DNA of 28,440 nucleotides from assembly GCA_030019485.1 (NCBI GenBank), contig JASEEW010000003.1:1-28440 (forward strand), read 5' to 3'. Each line of letters begins with the position of its first letter. The first letter of the stretch is position 1. Shown one piece after another: positions 7,457-15,927 of the stretch. Below the pieces are notes generated by a model, which saw nothing but the letters and a program-made list of their open reading frames with translations, was not told where the DNA came from and did not search any database. The stretch is from Thermoplasmatales archaeon. GTDB taxonomy: Archaea; Thermoplasmatota; JASEFT01; JAUWIS01. The position numbers and the translations under genes were made by a program.

Positions 7457-8473
7457 ATGTTTGAAAAGTTTAGGGCATTTGCAGATATTGGAAGGGCGCA
7501 GGGCATAACTGTCACAGGCTCTGTTGCGATATGTGGTGCATTAACTTCCACAGCAAACGTTTACTGGTACCACATTGTTTATTTCACAATAATTTCCTGT
7601 TTTTTACATACTGTACTCAACACATACATTGCACTCGGTGATCTTTACCTGGATGCCCATACATATACACCTGAACGGAACCCTGTTGTGGCTGGTGTGC
7701 TCACAAAAAAAGAGGCAATGAACTTTGTTTACACTGGAACATTTGCAGGCTTTGTTTTTATCATACCATTCTTTTTCACCCCGGGATACTCTGCTGAGAT
7801 GATTTTCCTAACATTAGGATGCGCATTTTTATCATTCCTCTGGCTGATATGGTATGGTTCCAAAGGCAAAAAAATGGTGTTCTCATATGATTTCTCATTT
7901 TCATTTTCATATGCTTTATGGGTGTTATGCGGTGTTTTTGCTGTTGGAGGTATGCCAACGGTTTATACCTTGTTTTTTATACTTGTCACAGTGACTGCAA
8001 CAACATGTTTTGCTCAGTGGGAGAATGGTTTAAAGGATGTAGATGCTGACAGGGCTGCTGGGGTCAAAAGTTTTGCAGTGGTGAGCAAGGTGAAATCAGG
8101 TAAGAAACTTGGCTTTCATCCATATCTGATTTACGGGACAGGATTGAAAATCTGTTTCCTTGCATCATGTTTCCTTGCCTACCTCACCTGTAAAAACATT
8201 TACTATCTCATATTCATTCTTCTTTATGGTGTTCCATCCCAGGCATTTATTTTATGGAGATTTGCGGTAAAGAAAAAACCTGTTGAACATAGAAGAACCA
8301 TTCTTTTTGATGTTACGTTATCTGGCATACTTGTCTATTCTGTGATATTTGGAAAAACTGGAATAATATCAGTAGTGTTGTTAATTGCTTATCTTATATT
8401 TGGATATCTCATAGGTTCTGCTGTTCAGTCAAGATGTGAGTTCAAGTTTGGCAGGTTCTCCAGTAAGGCTTAA
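7457..8473 (+). CDS. UbiA-like prenyltransferase 2 with divergent first Asp motif
   Basis: The protein is 338 aa and strongly hydrophobic, with about eight or nine membrane helices. The second UbiA motif is conserved (NGLKDVDADRAAG near 193-205). The first is altered: GDLYLDAHTYTPERNP (61-76) stands where NDxxDxxxD and RP are expected, with Gly for Asn, shifted spacing and the third Asp missing. A changed diphosphate site may mean a changed substrate. I chose the ATG at 7457 because upstream codons lie inside the preceding gene; the start is 4 nt after the geranylgeranyl reductase stop, so translation is probably coupled. The likely role is prenyl transfer in the same lipid or quinone pathway. 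The last 32 nt overlap the convergent radical SAM gene. Confidence 0.75.
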   Translation: MFEKFRAFADIGRAQGITVTGSVAICGALTSTANVYWYHIVYFTIISCFLHTVLNTYIALGDLYLDAHTYTPERNPVVAGVLTKKEAMNFVYTGTFAGFVFIIPFFFTPGYSAEMIFLTLGCAFLSFLWLIWYGSKGKKMVFSYDFSFSFSYALWVLCGVFAVGGMPTVYTLFFILVTVTATTCFAQWENGLKDVDADRAAGVKSFAVVSKVKSGKKLGFHPYLIYGTGLKICFLASCFLAYLTCKNIYYLIFILLYGVPSQAFILWRFAVKKKPVEHRRTILFDVTLSGILVYSVIFGKTGIISVVLLIAYLIFGYLIGSAVQSRCEFKFGRFSSKA

Positions 8474-9740
8474 AGCGTTTGATTCCATGTTTTATGCACA
8501 GAAATACTGGTAGTGATATAATGGTTTTTTTTAACCCTCTGTGTCTGGACATTGTTTTATAACATATGTTTTTCAGGGAATAACTTTCCTCCCAGCAGTA
8601 AACAAGCCCTTCTGCAAATTTTTCTACTGTCATGTTTTTTGGCTCATACACAATATGTGCCCCATTGTATTTTGACCAGTCATGGGTTAAAATCCTGTTT
8701 TGAGATTTTAATCTTTCAAAGATTCTTGTTCCTGGGAAGGGTATTAATGGAAAATATGCTGGAACATCAATATCTGCATCTAATGCAAAATCAAGCGTGG
8801 ATTTGAAAGTGTTTTCATCATCAGTGTCCCATCCAAACACAAATGATGCAACAACATCTATGTTATAATCATGCAGCTTTTTAACCAGTTTCTTGTAGTT
8901 TACCTTTATGTTCTGCGTTTTGTTCATTGCTTTCAATGTTTTTGGTGAGATGCTTTCAAAACCAAACTGCAAATGCGAGCACCCACCCTCACTCATCATT
9001 TTTATTAGCTTCTCATCCTCTGCAACATTTACAGAGCAGGCACTCCACCACATAAGATTAAAATCTTTTATTGCTTTCATGATTTCTTTTGTTTTTTTAA
9101 TGTCTGCTGCAAGGTTGGTGTTCACAAAAAACACCCTGTTTTTTCTTTTCCATTTCTTTATTTCTTCCACTATTTTTTCCAAAGGCTTGTATCTGTATCT
9201 CCTTCCAGAGTACATGGTTGCACCGCAAAATTCACAGTCGTATGGGCATCCTCTTACTGTTTCAACCATGTTTGTTGTGTAAAACCAGTATTTATCATAA
9301 ATAGATAAATCCGGGGTTGGGAAATCTTTTGGCTCTGTTAATTTATCCTTATAAAAAGGTTTTAGGCATTTATTTTCCAAATCATTCAAAATTTTAGGCC
9401 AGACATACTCTGCCTCACCTAAAAGCACAGAATCACAATGCTTTTTTGCTTCATCAGGGAGAACAAATGCGTGAATTCCACCCATAATTGAAGGAATGCT
9501 TAATTCTCTGCACATATCCCCTATTTTGTATGCTTCATTTGCAGCAGCTGTTGGTACAGAAATTCCAACAGCATCATACCTTCCAATCTTTTTCTCAGTA
9601 ATTTTTTCAAACGCAGTATATAAAAAATCAATCCTATGATTATCTGGCGTTAAAGATGAAATTATGCTTGGCCAAAGCGGTGGTATCATTCTGCTGCCTA
9701 TTTTATCATTCCCACCAGGATGCACAAGTAATATATTCAC
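8442..9740 (-). CDS. B12-binding-domain radical SAM enzyme
   Basis: The protein is 432 aa. Residues 1-125 form a cobalamin-binding-like Rossmann domain (MNILLVHPGG..., MGGIHAFVLPDEA, LLGEAE). The radical SAM core follows, with its cluster cysteines in CPYDCEFC (Cys165, Cys169, Cys172), and the C-terminal part (from about 340, WSKYNGAHIVYEPKNMTVEKF) resembles the tail of HpnJ/HpnP/BchE-type enzymes. Members of this class methylate or couple unactivated carbons, including lipid carbons; the archaeal GDGT ring synthases belong to the same broad class. Placement among UbiA and geranylgeranyl reductase genes suggests a lipid or quinone substrate, which is inference. The start is GTG at 9740, with a TATA-like box 27-28 nt upstream that it shares with the divergent gene. 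Confidence 0.85.
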   Translation of the reverse strand: MNILLVHPGGNDKIGSRMIPPLWPSIISSLTPDNHRIDFLYTAFEKITEKKIGRYDAVGISVPTAAANEAYKIGDMCRELSIPSIMGGIHAFVLPDEAKKHCDSVLLGEAEYVWPKILNDLENKCLKPFYKDKLTEPKDFPTPDLSIYDKYWFYTTNMVETVRGCPYDCEFCGATMYSGRRYRYKPLEKIVEEIKKWKRKNRVFFVNTNLAADIKKTKEIMKAIKDFNLMWWSACSVNVAEDEKLIKMMSEGGCSHLQFGFESISPKTLKAMNKTQNIKVNYKKLVKKLHDYNIDVVASFVFGWDTDDENTFKSTLDFALDADIDVPAYFPLIPFPGTRIFERLKSQNRILTHDWSKYNGAHIVYEPKNMTVEKFAEGLVYCWEESYSLKNICYKTMSRHRGLKKTIISLPVFLCIKHGIKRFKPYWRTCQT

Positions 9741-9763
9741 AGAGAATTAGTATTAAAATAAGA

Positions 9764-9771
9764 ATACTTAA
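9764..9771. promoter_or_regulatory. Second bidirectional TATA-like box for divergent leaderless genes
   Basis: ATACTTAA (TTAAGTAT on the other strand) is centred at 9767-9768. It is about 27 nt from both the GTG at 9740 on the left and the ATG at 9795 on the right, the same geometry as at 6157. There is no ribosome binding site before either start. Confidence 0.5.
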
Positions 9772-9794
9772 CTTCTTCTATCGAAATATTTTTT

Positions 9795-11018
9795 ATGTTT
9801 CCAGCTCTTACCAATAATGTGAATCTCAACAAGGAATATGATGTGGTTGTTGTTGGTGCAGGACCCGCAGGTTTAGCGTCTGCGAAATCCTGCGCTGAAA
9901 ACAACCTTAAAACACTAATTGTTGAAGAACACCCCGCGATAGGAACACCAGTGCAGTGCGGCGAAGCACTTGCCCGCTTTGTTTTTGAGGATTTGGGTAT
10001 GAGACCTGAAGGAAACGAGATTAAAAAAATAAAAATTTTTTCTCCAAACAAAAAAAAGATGGAGATAATCTTCCCAGAGCCAAGTTTGTTTCTTGTGATA
10101 GAGAGAAAAAGGTTTGAAAAGAATTTAGCAGTGAAAATTGTGAATATGGGTGTGAAGATAATTACAAGAGCAAAGGCAGTGGATGTGATCAAGGAAAATG
10201 GTTTTGTCAAAGGTGTTGTTCTTGAGAGGTTGGAGGAAAAAATCAGGATAAAATCAAAAATCGTGATTGATGCATCAGGACCAAATGCAATTATCGCAAG
10301 AAAATCCGGGTTAAAAATTTATTCTGAAACGGAAAGATTTGATTCATGCGCGCAGTTCCAGATGTCAAACATAAAAACAGAGAAAAGCACGGCTGAAATG
10401 TATTTTGGGAGTTTTGCACCCGGGGGATATGTATGGATTTTTCCAAAAGACAAGGGGTTTGCAAATATTGGAATAGGAATAAATGGAGGCGAAGGGAACA
10501 AAGCATTGGATTATCTTAGAAATTTCATTGAAAAAGATGAAAGACTAAAAAATGGGAGCATAATTGAAATGAATGCAGGTATAGTGCCTGTTGGCGGAAC
10601 AATTAGTAAGATGGTTTCCAATGGTCTCATTGTTGCTGGTGATGCTGCGCGCATGGTCAACCCTTTGACCGGGGGGGGAATGAGGTTTGCTTTCAAAGCT
10701 GGAGAATTTGCAGGCAGAGTTGCTTCTGAGGCAGTAAAAGATAATGATTTTTCCGAGAAAAAACTTTCAGAGTATGAGAAACTATGGAATAAAGAGTTTG
10801 GACTTGCTTTTAGAGTAAGTGCTGTTGCAAAAGATATTCTCCTTGGATCATCTGAAAAAGAGATTGATTCATTGGTTGGGGATATAGGCGTGATTACCGC
10901 TCCCTCAGCAGGGGGTAAGGATGTGATGCTTAAAGGTATTAAAAATGTTCTGCCAGTACTGATTAAAAGACCAAAAATTTTGTTTAAGTTCAGGAAAATC
11001 CTTAAATCAAATATGTAA
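9795..11018 (+). CDS. Geranylgeranyl reductase family FAD enzyme 2
   Basis: The protein is 407 aa and a paralog of the gene at 6187. It has the FAD start YDVVVVGAGPAGLASAKS (residues 15-32), then EEHPAIGTPVQCGEA, VIDASGPNA, FDSCAQFQM, GGYVWIFPKDKGFANIGIGI and the second FAD motif IVAGDAARMVNPLTGGGM. It carries about ten extra residues at the N-terminus, supported by the TATA-like box 27 nt before the ATG at 9795. The paralog's 22-residue palindromic insert is absent. The 5' ends of the two genes are nearly identical at DNA level (35 identical bases at 9837-9871), which points to recent duplication or gene conversion. The expected role is saturation of isoprenoid chains of membrane lipids or quinones. 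The last 17 nt overlap the convergent UbiA 3. Confidence 0.9.
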   Translation: MFPALTNNVNLNKEYDVVVVGAGPAGLASAKSCAENNLKTLIVEEHPAIGTPVQCGEALARFVFEDLGMRPEGNEIKKIKIFSPNKKKMEIIFPEPSLFLVIERKRFEKNLAVKIVNMGVKIITRAKAVDVIKENGFVKGVVLERLEEKIRIKSKIVIDASGPNAIIARKSGLKIYSETERFDSCAQFQMSNIKTEKSTAEMYFGSFAPGGYVWIFPKDKGFANIGIGINGGEGNKALDYLRNFIEKDERLKNGSIIEMNAGIVPVGGTISKMVSNGLIVAGDAARMVNPLTGGGMRFAFKAGEFAGRVASEAVKDNDFSEKKLSEYEKLWNKEFGLAFRVSAVAKDILLGSSEKEIDSLVGDIGVITAPSAGGKDVMLKGIKNVLPVLIKRPKILFKFRKILKSNM

Positions 11019-11928
11019 CACAGAAACCAATCTGCATTGCCATCAGCATAAAATACATGTGCTTCCACACAGGCGTGTTCTCAAACTTTTTATCAGGTGT
11101 TTCAGCATATTTAAACAAAAGAAAAGCAATGTATGCACCCCATGCTGCTAAAGCAGTCAGAATCATTGTTTCCTTTTTCAAAAAATCTAATAAAACCCCA
11201 ATTGGTATCAGGATGAATGGGGATATAAAAAATGGTGCTGATACCGCCACGGATTTATTTCTTCCGTAAACAACAGGCAGTGTTCTCATGTTATATTCTT
11301 TATCGCCTTTAACATCAGTGAAATCCTTTGTTGTTGTCGCGCCAACAAGGTATATGCACATTATTGCCCCAACAACCCACGGCACAGGACTTGTAATGTT
11401 TCCGAATATGCACCATGCAGCAACAAAACCAAGCAGTCCTCTGCATAATGCAATACCAATATTTGAAAGCCACAATCTTTTTTTCAGCCTTATCGGTTCC
11501 ACAGAATAAACTATAGTAAAGCACATAATTGTGAGAATAAGAACAGCGAAAACATAATTTATCATACTTGCCCTGAACAATGCAAAAAAATAAAGAAAGT
11601 ATGCGATTGTTCTTGCCTCATCCTTTGTCACGATACCAGACGGTATTGGTCTGTAAGGCTTGTTTATTTTGTCAATCTCTGCATCAGCCACCTGATTCAA
11701 CGAGTTGCTCGCAGCGTTGACAAGAACAAGTGTTCCAACACCATATATAAGTGTAAAAACCTCAAACCTGCTGAAATGGTTAAAACCGCACGCCATTAAT
11801 GCACCGCAAACCCCACCAACTGCTGGCGCAAGCAGTGTAAAAGGTCTGAGCAAATCAATAAAACCTCTGAATCTCAGCGGCAGATACCTGACCTTTTTCC
11901 ATGAATCCTTTTCAAAGATTTTTACCAT
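11002..11928 (-). CDS. UbiA-family prenyltransferase 3 (NQxxDxxxD type)
   Basis: The protein is 308 aa with about eight to nine membrane helices. The first motif is NQVADAEIDKINKPYRPIPSG (Asn78, Asp82, Asp86) and the second is KDFTDVKGDKEYNMRTLPV. The NQ form and the KDxxDxxGD form resemble the chlorophyll-synthase and homogentisate-prenyltransferase branch of UbiA as well as archaeal digeranylgeranylglyceryl phosphate synthases. Geranylgeranyl diphosphate is therefore a likely donor, and the acceptor is unknown. The ATG at 11928 lies about 27 nt downstream of a clear TATA box. The gene may thus have its own promoter although it follows the long minus-strand gene run by only 39 nt. Confidence 0.85.
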   Translation of the reverse strand: MVKIFEKDSWKKVRYLPLRFRGFIDLLRPFTLLAPAVGGVCGALMACGFNHFSRFEVFTLIYGVGTLVLVNAASNSLNQVADAEIDKINKPYRPIPSGIVTKDEARTIAYFLYFFALFRASMINYVFAVLILTIMCFTIVYSVEPIRLKKRLWLSNIGIALCRGLLGFVAAWCIFGNITSPVPWVVGAIMCIYLVGATTTKDFTDVKGDKEYNMRTLPVVYGRNKSVAVSAPFFISPFILIPIGVLLDFLKKETMILTALAAWGAYIAFLLFKYAETPDKKFENTPVWKHMYFMLMAMQIGFCVTYLI

Positions 11929-11952
11929 TCAATATGAAAATGGTTTCTGCAG

Positions 11953-11959
11953 TATAAAT
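11953..11959 (-). promoter_or_regulatory. TATA box for UbiA 3
   Basis: ATTTATA on the minus strand (TATAAAT on plus) is centred about 27 nt upstream of the ATG at 11928, giving an apparently leaderless transcript start. Confidence 0.5.
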
Positions 11960-11967
11960 GTTATCGG

Positions 11968-13101
11968 TTATTTCAGGACACCTTTCGCACCACATGTCAC
12001 ACAAATAATCACAAGTGGCCTCTCAGGAGAAGTTACATGCATTACCTGCCCGCAGGCATAACATTGGACAGCCGTGACCGCAGATGGCATGGTAAAAGAC
12101 GAGGTTAGTAACATCTGCTCTTGTGGACTAAGTGGTTGGGGATAAATTACCCCTTTGTGGGCTCTCCCCCTGATCAAACCGATCGGCAAAGCTATTACTA
12201 CGCCTATTAATATCCCAATTAAAAAACTCATATACACCAAATTCTTCTCTAAAAATTCCTTCTCTCCTCCCTCTTCTTCAACTACTTCCTCTTCCTCCCC
12301 AATACCTTCCTCACCTCCAACTACAGCACCATACTGATAGTATGTCAACTCAGCAGTCGCTACTATCTCATCTGTTTCATCATAATTTTCCATCTTGACA
12401 AAGAGACCTATGTCCACGGAATAATACATGATATCATAATATTCAGAATCTTCTTCCGAGGACCTAATTTTATAGGTTTCAAAAGTTCCTGCAGGCACAT
12501 GAATAGTTTCCATACTGATACATTTATAATTTGTTGTTATCGTATCAGTATAGTTCTCTTCCCATGTCTCACCATCATGGGTTGAACTCATATAGGTAGT
12601 CTCATTTGTTACAACCATCCAAGTCTCTCCCACCTTAACTGGGAAGTCAAAATCGTCTTTAGGAGGATCATATGTGGTTTCAATATGCTCGCTTGAATGA
12701 GTGTTCCCCCAGCTTGATGTACCTGTCATCTCAGTATCTGTAATTGTTTTCACTGTAGCTAAATCGGTTTTTTGGATGTATGCCGTTCCATTTGTAGTGC
12801 TTGTACCTGAGCCCATATATCCAGTAAAACTTATCTCCCCGCTTGTTTTCATAATCCATACATCGTAATCTGTGCCATTTACAGATATAATGCCTGTACC
12901 AGTAACTTTCATAACCATGGTTCCAGACATTTCAGTACCCATGCTATTTCCACTCATACTGTACTCCCATCTATCCCCTGTTTGGAAGGCAGGTACTTCC
13001 GCCTCAGCGCCACCATGTCCAGAAATAAAAACTGTTGATACTAACATAATTCCGAAAAACATCAAAATTAATACAGCTCTCTTCATCTTCTCGCCATTCA
13101 T
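11968..13101 (-). CDS. Secreted, membrane-anchored protein with cytosolic zinc ribbon
   Basis: The protein is 377 aa. A signal peptide (about 1-33) precedes a Thr/Ser-rich beta domain (about 36-265). This starts with FQTGDRWEYSM and contains VPAGTFETYKIR, phrases typical of secreted DUF3108-like beta-barrel domains. An acidic linker (GEEEEVVEEEGGEKE) leads to one membrane helix (about 288-310). The cytosolic tail ends in a zinc ribbon with four cysteines, CYACG and CVTCG. The start at 13101 overlaps the tldE stop by ATGA and has a GAGGGTGA ribosome-binding sequence 4 nt upstream, so translation is coupled to tldE. The outside-to-inside architecture could carry a signal or hold a partner at the membrane; the function is unknown. 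Confidence 0.75.
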   Translation of the reverse strand: MNGEKMKRAVLILMFFGIMLVSTVFISGHGGAEAEVPAFQTGDRWEYSMSGNSMGTEMSGTMVMKVTGTGIISVNGTDYDVWIMKTSGEISFTGYMGSGTSTTNGTAYIQKTDLATVKTITDTEMTGTSSWGNTHSSEHIETTYDPPKDDFDFPVKVGETWMVVTNETTYMSSTHDGETWEENYTDTITTNYKCISMETIHVPAGTFETYKIRSSEEDSEYYDIMYYSVDIGLFVKMENYDETDEIVATAELTYYQYGAVVGGEEGIGEEEEVVEEEGGEKEFLEKNLVYMSFLIGILIGVVIALPIGLIRGRAHKGVIYPQPLSPQEQMLLTSSFTMPSAVTAVQCYACGQVMHVTSPERPLVIICVTCGAKGVLK

Positions 13102-14453
13102 ATGCTCACCCTCACATTCTCAACTCTAACTGTTGGTGCAATCACACTTACAGTGCTTAATCCCCCTGGAAGTTTTCTGAAATCATCACCTATCCCTGAA
13201 ACATTTTTCAGGCAATCCCCCATGTTTCCTGAAATCATCACCTGCTTTACTGGGTAGACGATTTCACCTTTTTCTATTTTGAATAATATGGAGGAGTTTA
13301 TTGAAAATCTGCCTGATGCAGGATTTGATGTGTGCGCACCCATGGCATCATAAACAAGTATTCCTTCCTTTACCCCTGATATTAGTTTCTCAATTTTTTC
13401 TGTTTTTCCGTTGATAATGAAGTTTCTTGATTTTATGGAAGGCATTGTTTTGAATGTTCTTGATGAAGACCATTTTTCAGACCTGACAGCATTTCCTGTT
13501 GATTCTTTATCATATTCAGCAGATGTTAAAACATCGTAAAGATAGTTTTTTAAAACACCATTTTTTATCAGCTCTGTTCTTTTTGATGGAATACCTTCAT
13601 CATCAGCAATTGCAGAGTTTAAGCCGTTTGGCATAGAGCCATTCTCAACAACTGTCAAGATTTCAGATGAAACAGCCTCACCTATTCTGTTTGAGTAAAT
13701 TGATTCACCCTTATGCACCTTGTCAGCGTACAGTGCAGGTATTGTTGTAAACTCCAGTAAAGAGGAAAGTGCATAAGGTGTAAAAAGCACTGTCATGTTT
13801 TTTGATCCACATTTTCTGGGATTTAGGGTTTTCACAGCCAGCCCAGCAGCGTTTTTCCCAACGATGTTAAAATCAATATCCAGCATCCTTGATGATAAAA
13901 TCTCAAAGCCTGTTGCTGTATTTTTCTTTTTCAGCACTGCTGTTGCACTTCCTCCTATGCCTGTTCCTTTATCTTCTATTTCTATTCCTTTTGAATTCAC
14001 TATTGCTAAATGTTCCTCACTGTAACCAACGCCTCCTGAGGATATAATAATGTTTTTGTCAACATCTAAAGCAGTTTCAACAATGTCTTTTACGAATCCT
14101 TCTCCTTCCTCAGGACTTATTTCAACTATTTTTTTATCATACAGGTTTTCTATTTTTTTTGTTTTCCCTGGCTCCGGAAATATGAATTTTGTTTCCTTCC
14201 CAAGTTTTGAGGACGATAAAGCGTTTTTTACTGCTTTCTCCGCCTGCGCCTCTTTTGTGCAGAATGCAAAACCAATTTTTTTGTTTTTCAATATCCTTAT
14301 GCCTATGCCGTAACTCATGTTAGAAGATGCAAAATTTACAGAGTTTCTTTCTATGGAAAAACTTGTTCCGCTGTTTTTCACCAAAAAAATTTCAGCCTCA
14401 TCCGCACCAAGTTTCAATGCCATGTTCAAAATCTTTTTTCCGATGTCTATCAT
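13098..14453 (-). CDS. tldE: TldE/PmbA-like subunit of the TldD/TldE metalloprotease
   Basis: The protein is 451 aa, normal for the family. It has the modulator-of-gyrase fold pattern: an N-terminal domain (ADEAEIFLVKNSGTSFSIERN, GIGIRILKNKKIGFA) and a C-terminal domain (MTVLFTPYALSSLLEFT, DDEGIPSKRTELIKNGVLKNYLYD, ASGRFSINSSILFKIEKGEIVYPVKQVMISGN). It lacks the HExxxH zinc motif, as expected of the TldE/PmbA partner, and pairs with the catalytic TldD encoded just upstream. In bacteria the heterodimer trims peptides such as microcin B17 and the CcdA antitoxin; the archaeal substrate is unknown. The start ATG follows GGTGGTTAA, a ribosome binding site made of a duplicated tldD stop region (see the element at 14451). 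Confidence 0.9.
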   Translation of the reverse strand: MIDIGKKILNMALKLGADEAEIFLVKNSGTSFSIERNSVNFASSNMSYGIGIRILKNKKIGFAFCTKEAQAEKAVKNALSSSKLGKETKFIFPEPGKTKKIENLYDKKIVEISPEEGEGFVKDIVETALDVDKNIIISSGGVGYSEEHLAIVNSKGIEIEDKGTGIGGSATAVLKKKNTATGFEILSSRMLDIDFNIVGKNAAGLAVKTLNPRKCGSKNMTVLFTPYALSSLLEFTTIPALYADKVHKGESIYSNRIGEAVSSEILTVVENGSMPNGLNSAIADDEGIPSKRTELIKNGVLKNYLYDVLTSAEYDKESTGNAVRSEKWSSSRTFKTMPSIKSRNFIINGKTEKIEKLISGVKEGILVYDAMGAHTSNPASGRFSINSSILFKIEKGEIVYPVKQVMISGNMGDCLKNVSGIGDDFRKLPGGLSTVSVIAPTVRVENVRVSI

Positions 14454-14572
14454 TTAACCACCCACATACAAGTAGTTAGGGGCAAGTAGTTAGGAGCTAG
14501 GGAACAACCTACTCTTACTCCTTTCTCCCTAATCCCTGACTTCTGACTTCTAACTACTTCCATTTATCCACC
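14451..14572. repeat. Heptamer-repeat hairpin element 1 at the tldD-tldE junction, with flanking direct repeats
   Basis: On the plus strand AAGTAGTTAGG occurs twice at a 14-nt period (14470 and 14484). It is matched on the other arm by CTAACTACTT (14550-14559), preceded by ccctgac, ttctgac and ttctaac units. The heptamer consensus is about AGTYAGR. The 98-nt core (14463-14560) is flanked by a 12-bp direct repeat with one mismatch: CATTTAACCACC (14451-14462) and CATTTATCCACC (14561-14572). On the coding strand these read GGTGGATAAATG (tldD end and stop) and GGTGGTTAAATG (tldE ribosome binding site and start). Confidence 0.75.
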
Positions 14573-15925
14573 ACCTATCAATACCTCTTTTATCCTTATA
14601 TGGGGCCCGCCGTCACCAACAGGTACAAGCTGCCCTTTACCACAGAATCCTGGCTCACCAAACCTAGTATCATTGCCAACCGCATCAATGTTTTTCAGTG
14701 TTTCAAGCGTTAAACCTGATAAGGATAAATCCTTCAAAGGCTTTGTAATTTCACCTTTTTCTATCAAAAATGCCTCCTGCGCAGAAAACTGGAAACTTCC
14801 TTTTGCAGGGTCAACCTGCCCTCCCCTTGTATTCTTTGCATAAATACCATACTTTATGTCCTCAATTAATTCCTCAAAAGAGCAGCTCCCTTTATCCATC
14901 ATTGTGTTACTCATCCTAACCAGGGGTCGCACAGCAAATGATTCTGCCCTTGCACCACCATTCGGCTCCATCCCAAGCTTATATGCTGTTTCCCTGTTAA
15001 GGATAAAATTTTTTAAAACACCTTTTTCAATCAAAATTTTTTTTGCTCCTTTCACACCCTCATCATCATATGGAAATGAACCAAAACCATTTTCAATTGC
15101 TGGGTCATCATATATTGTCACAAGTTCAGATGCAATTTTTTCACCTATTTTTTTCTCAAGAATGGACTCACCTGAAGCAACAGAATCCCCTTCCGTGGCA
15201 TGTCCAACCGCCTCATGCACAAAAACACCTGCAAGGTCAGGGTCTGCAATCACCGGGAATCTGCCTGAGGGGGATTTTTCTGCAGAAAGAATTCTAACAG
15301 CTGATTTTGCAGCATTTACGCCTTTTTCTAAGGGATCATTCTTCTCAAAAATCTCAAAACCTGATGTGCCACCAACCCTTGCCCTGTATCCAACAACAGT
15401 TCCATCCTTTTTTGCAATTAGGTCTGCCTGTGCAACAATCCTGGGAACGCTTGTATAGATGTCAGAACCCTCGGAACTCAGAAAATGCGTCTCCACATTT
15501 CCCTCGGAATAACCTGTCATTACAGTGAGTATTCCTTCAACATTTCTCATTGCCTCATCCATCCCTGCAATCAGTTTATGTTTTTCCTCAATTGAAACAT
15601 CTGCAGGATTCTTCTTTGGCTTCCAGATAATCCTATCCTTAACTGTTTTTGTTTCCGCAAGAATTATTTTTTCCTTTGGCTTTGAGCATTTTGCGAGTTT
15701 GAACGCAATCTCAGAGGCGTTATCCATATCAGAAACATTGTTTGTTGAGAAAAAACCAAATGCGCCGTTGTACAAAACCCGTATGCCAATTCCTTCTTCC
15801 TTACCTGGTACTGCTTTTTTCAGCTCGCCATCCTTTACCTCCAAGGATAAACCTGTTCTTTTTTCATATCTGACATCACAGTATTCGGCACCCATGCCCA
15901 TTAATTTTTCTATTATTTTCTGCAT
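14564..15925 (-). CDS. tldD: TldD-like catalytic metalloprotease subunit
   Basis: The protein is 453 aa. The zinc-binding HExxxH motif is present as HEAVGH (His237, Glu238, His242) in DPDLAGVFVHEAVGHATEGD. It is followed by the family pattern DDEGVKGAKKILIEKGVLKNFILNRETA and by FSAQEAFLIEKGEITKPLKDLSLSG. The third zinc ligand is expected to be the cysteine in GFCGKGQLVPVGDGGPHIR near the C-terminus. It forms a heterodimer with the TldE protein of the next gene. I prefer the ATG at 15925 over the one at 15937 because GGGTGA lies just before it, while the upstream ATG follows repeat-element sequence. The gene is placed after herA in the DNA-repair operon, separated from both neighbours by heptamer-repeat elements. 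Confidence 0.9.
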   Translation of the reverse strand: MQKIIEKLMGMGAEYCDVRYEKRTGLSLEVKDGELKKAVPGKEEGIGIRVLYNGAFGFFSTNNVSDMDNASEIAFKLAKCSKPKEKIILAETKTVKDRIIWKPKKNPADVSIEEKHKLIAGMDEAMRNVEGILTVMTGYSEGNVETHFLSSEGSDIYTSVPRIVAQADLIAKKDGTVVGYRARVGGTSGFEIFEKNDPLEKGVNAAKSAVRILSAEKSPSGRFPVIADPDLAGVFVHEAVGHATEGDSVASGESILEKKIGEKIASELVTIYDDPAIENGFGSFPYDDEGVKGAKKILIEKGVLKNFILNRETAYKLGMEPNGGARAESFAVRPLVRMSNTMMDKGSCSFEELIEDIKYGIYAKNTRGGQVDPAKGSFQFSAQEAFLIEKGEITKPLKDLSLSGLTLETLKNIDAVGNDTRFGEPGFCGKGQLVPVGDGGPHIRIKEVLIGGG

Positions 15926-15927
15926 AG

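Noticed and set aside
9737..10210. Long minus-strand frames opposite both geranylgeranyl reductases (also 10511-11068 and 6948-7394)
   Set aside because: They occur in parallel at the same places in both paralogs because the sense genes are similar; they are shadows, not conserved genes.
14856..15458. A 200-aa frame on the plus strand opposite tldD
   Set aside because: It lies wholly inside a well-supported tldD gene and has no domain or start signal.
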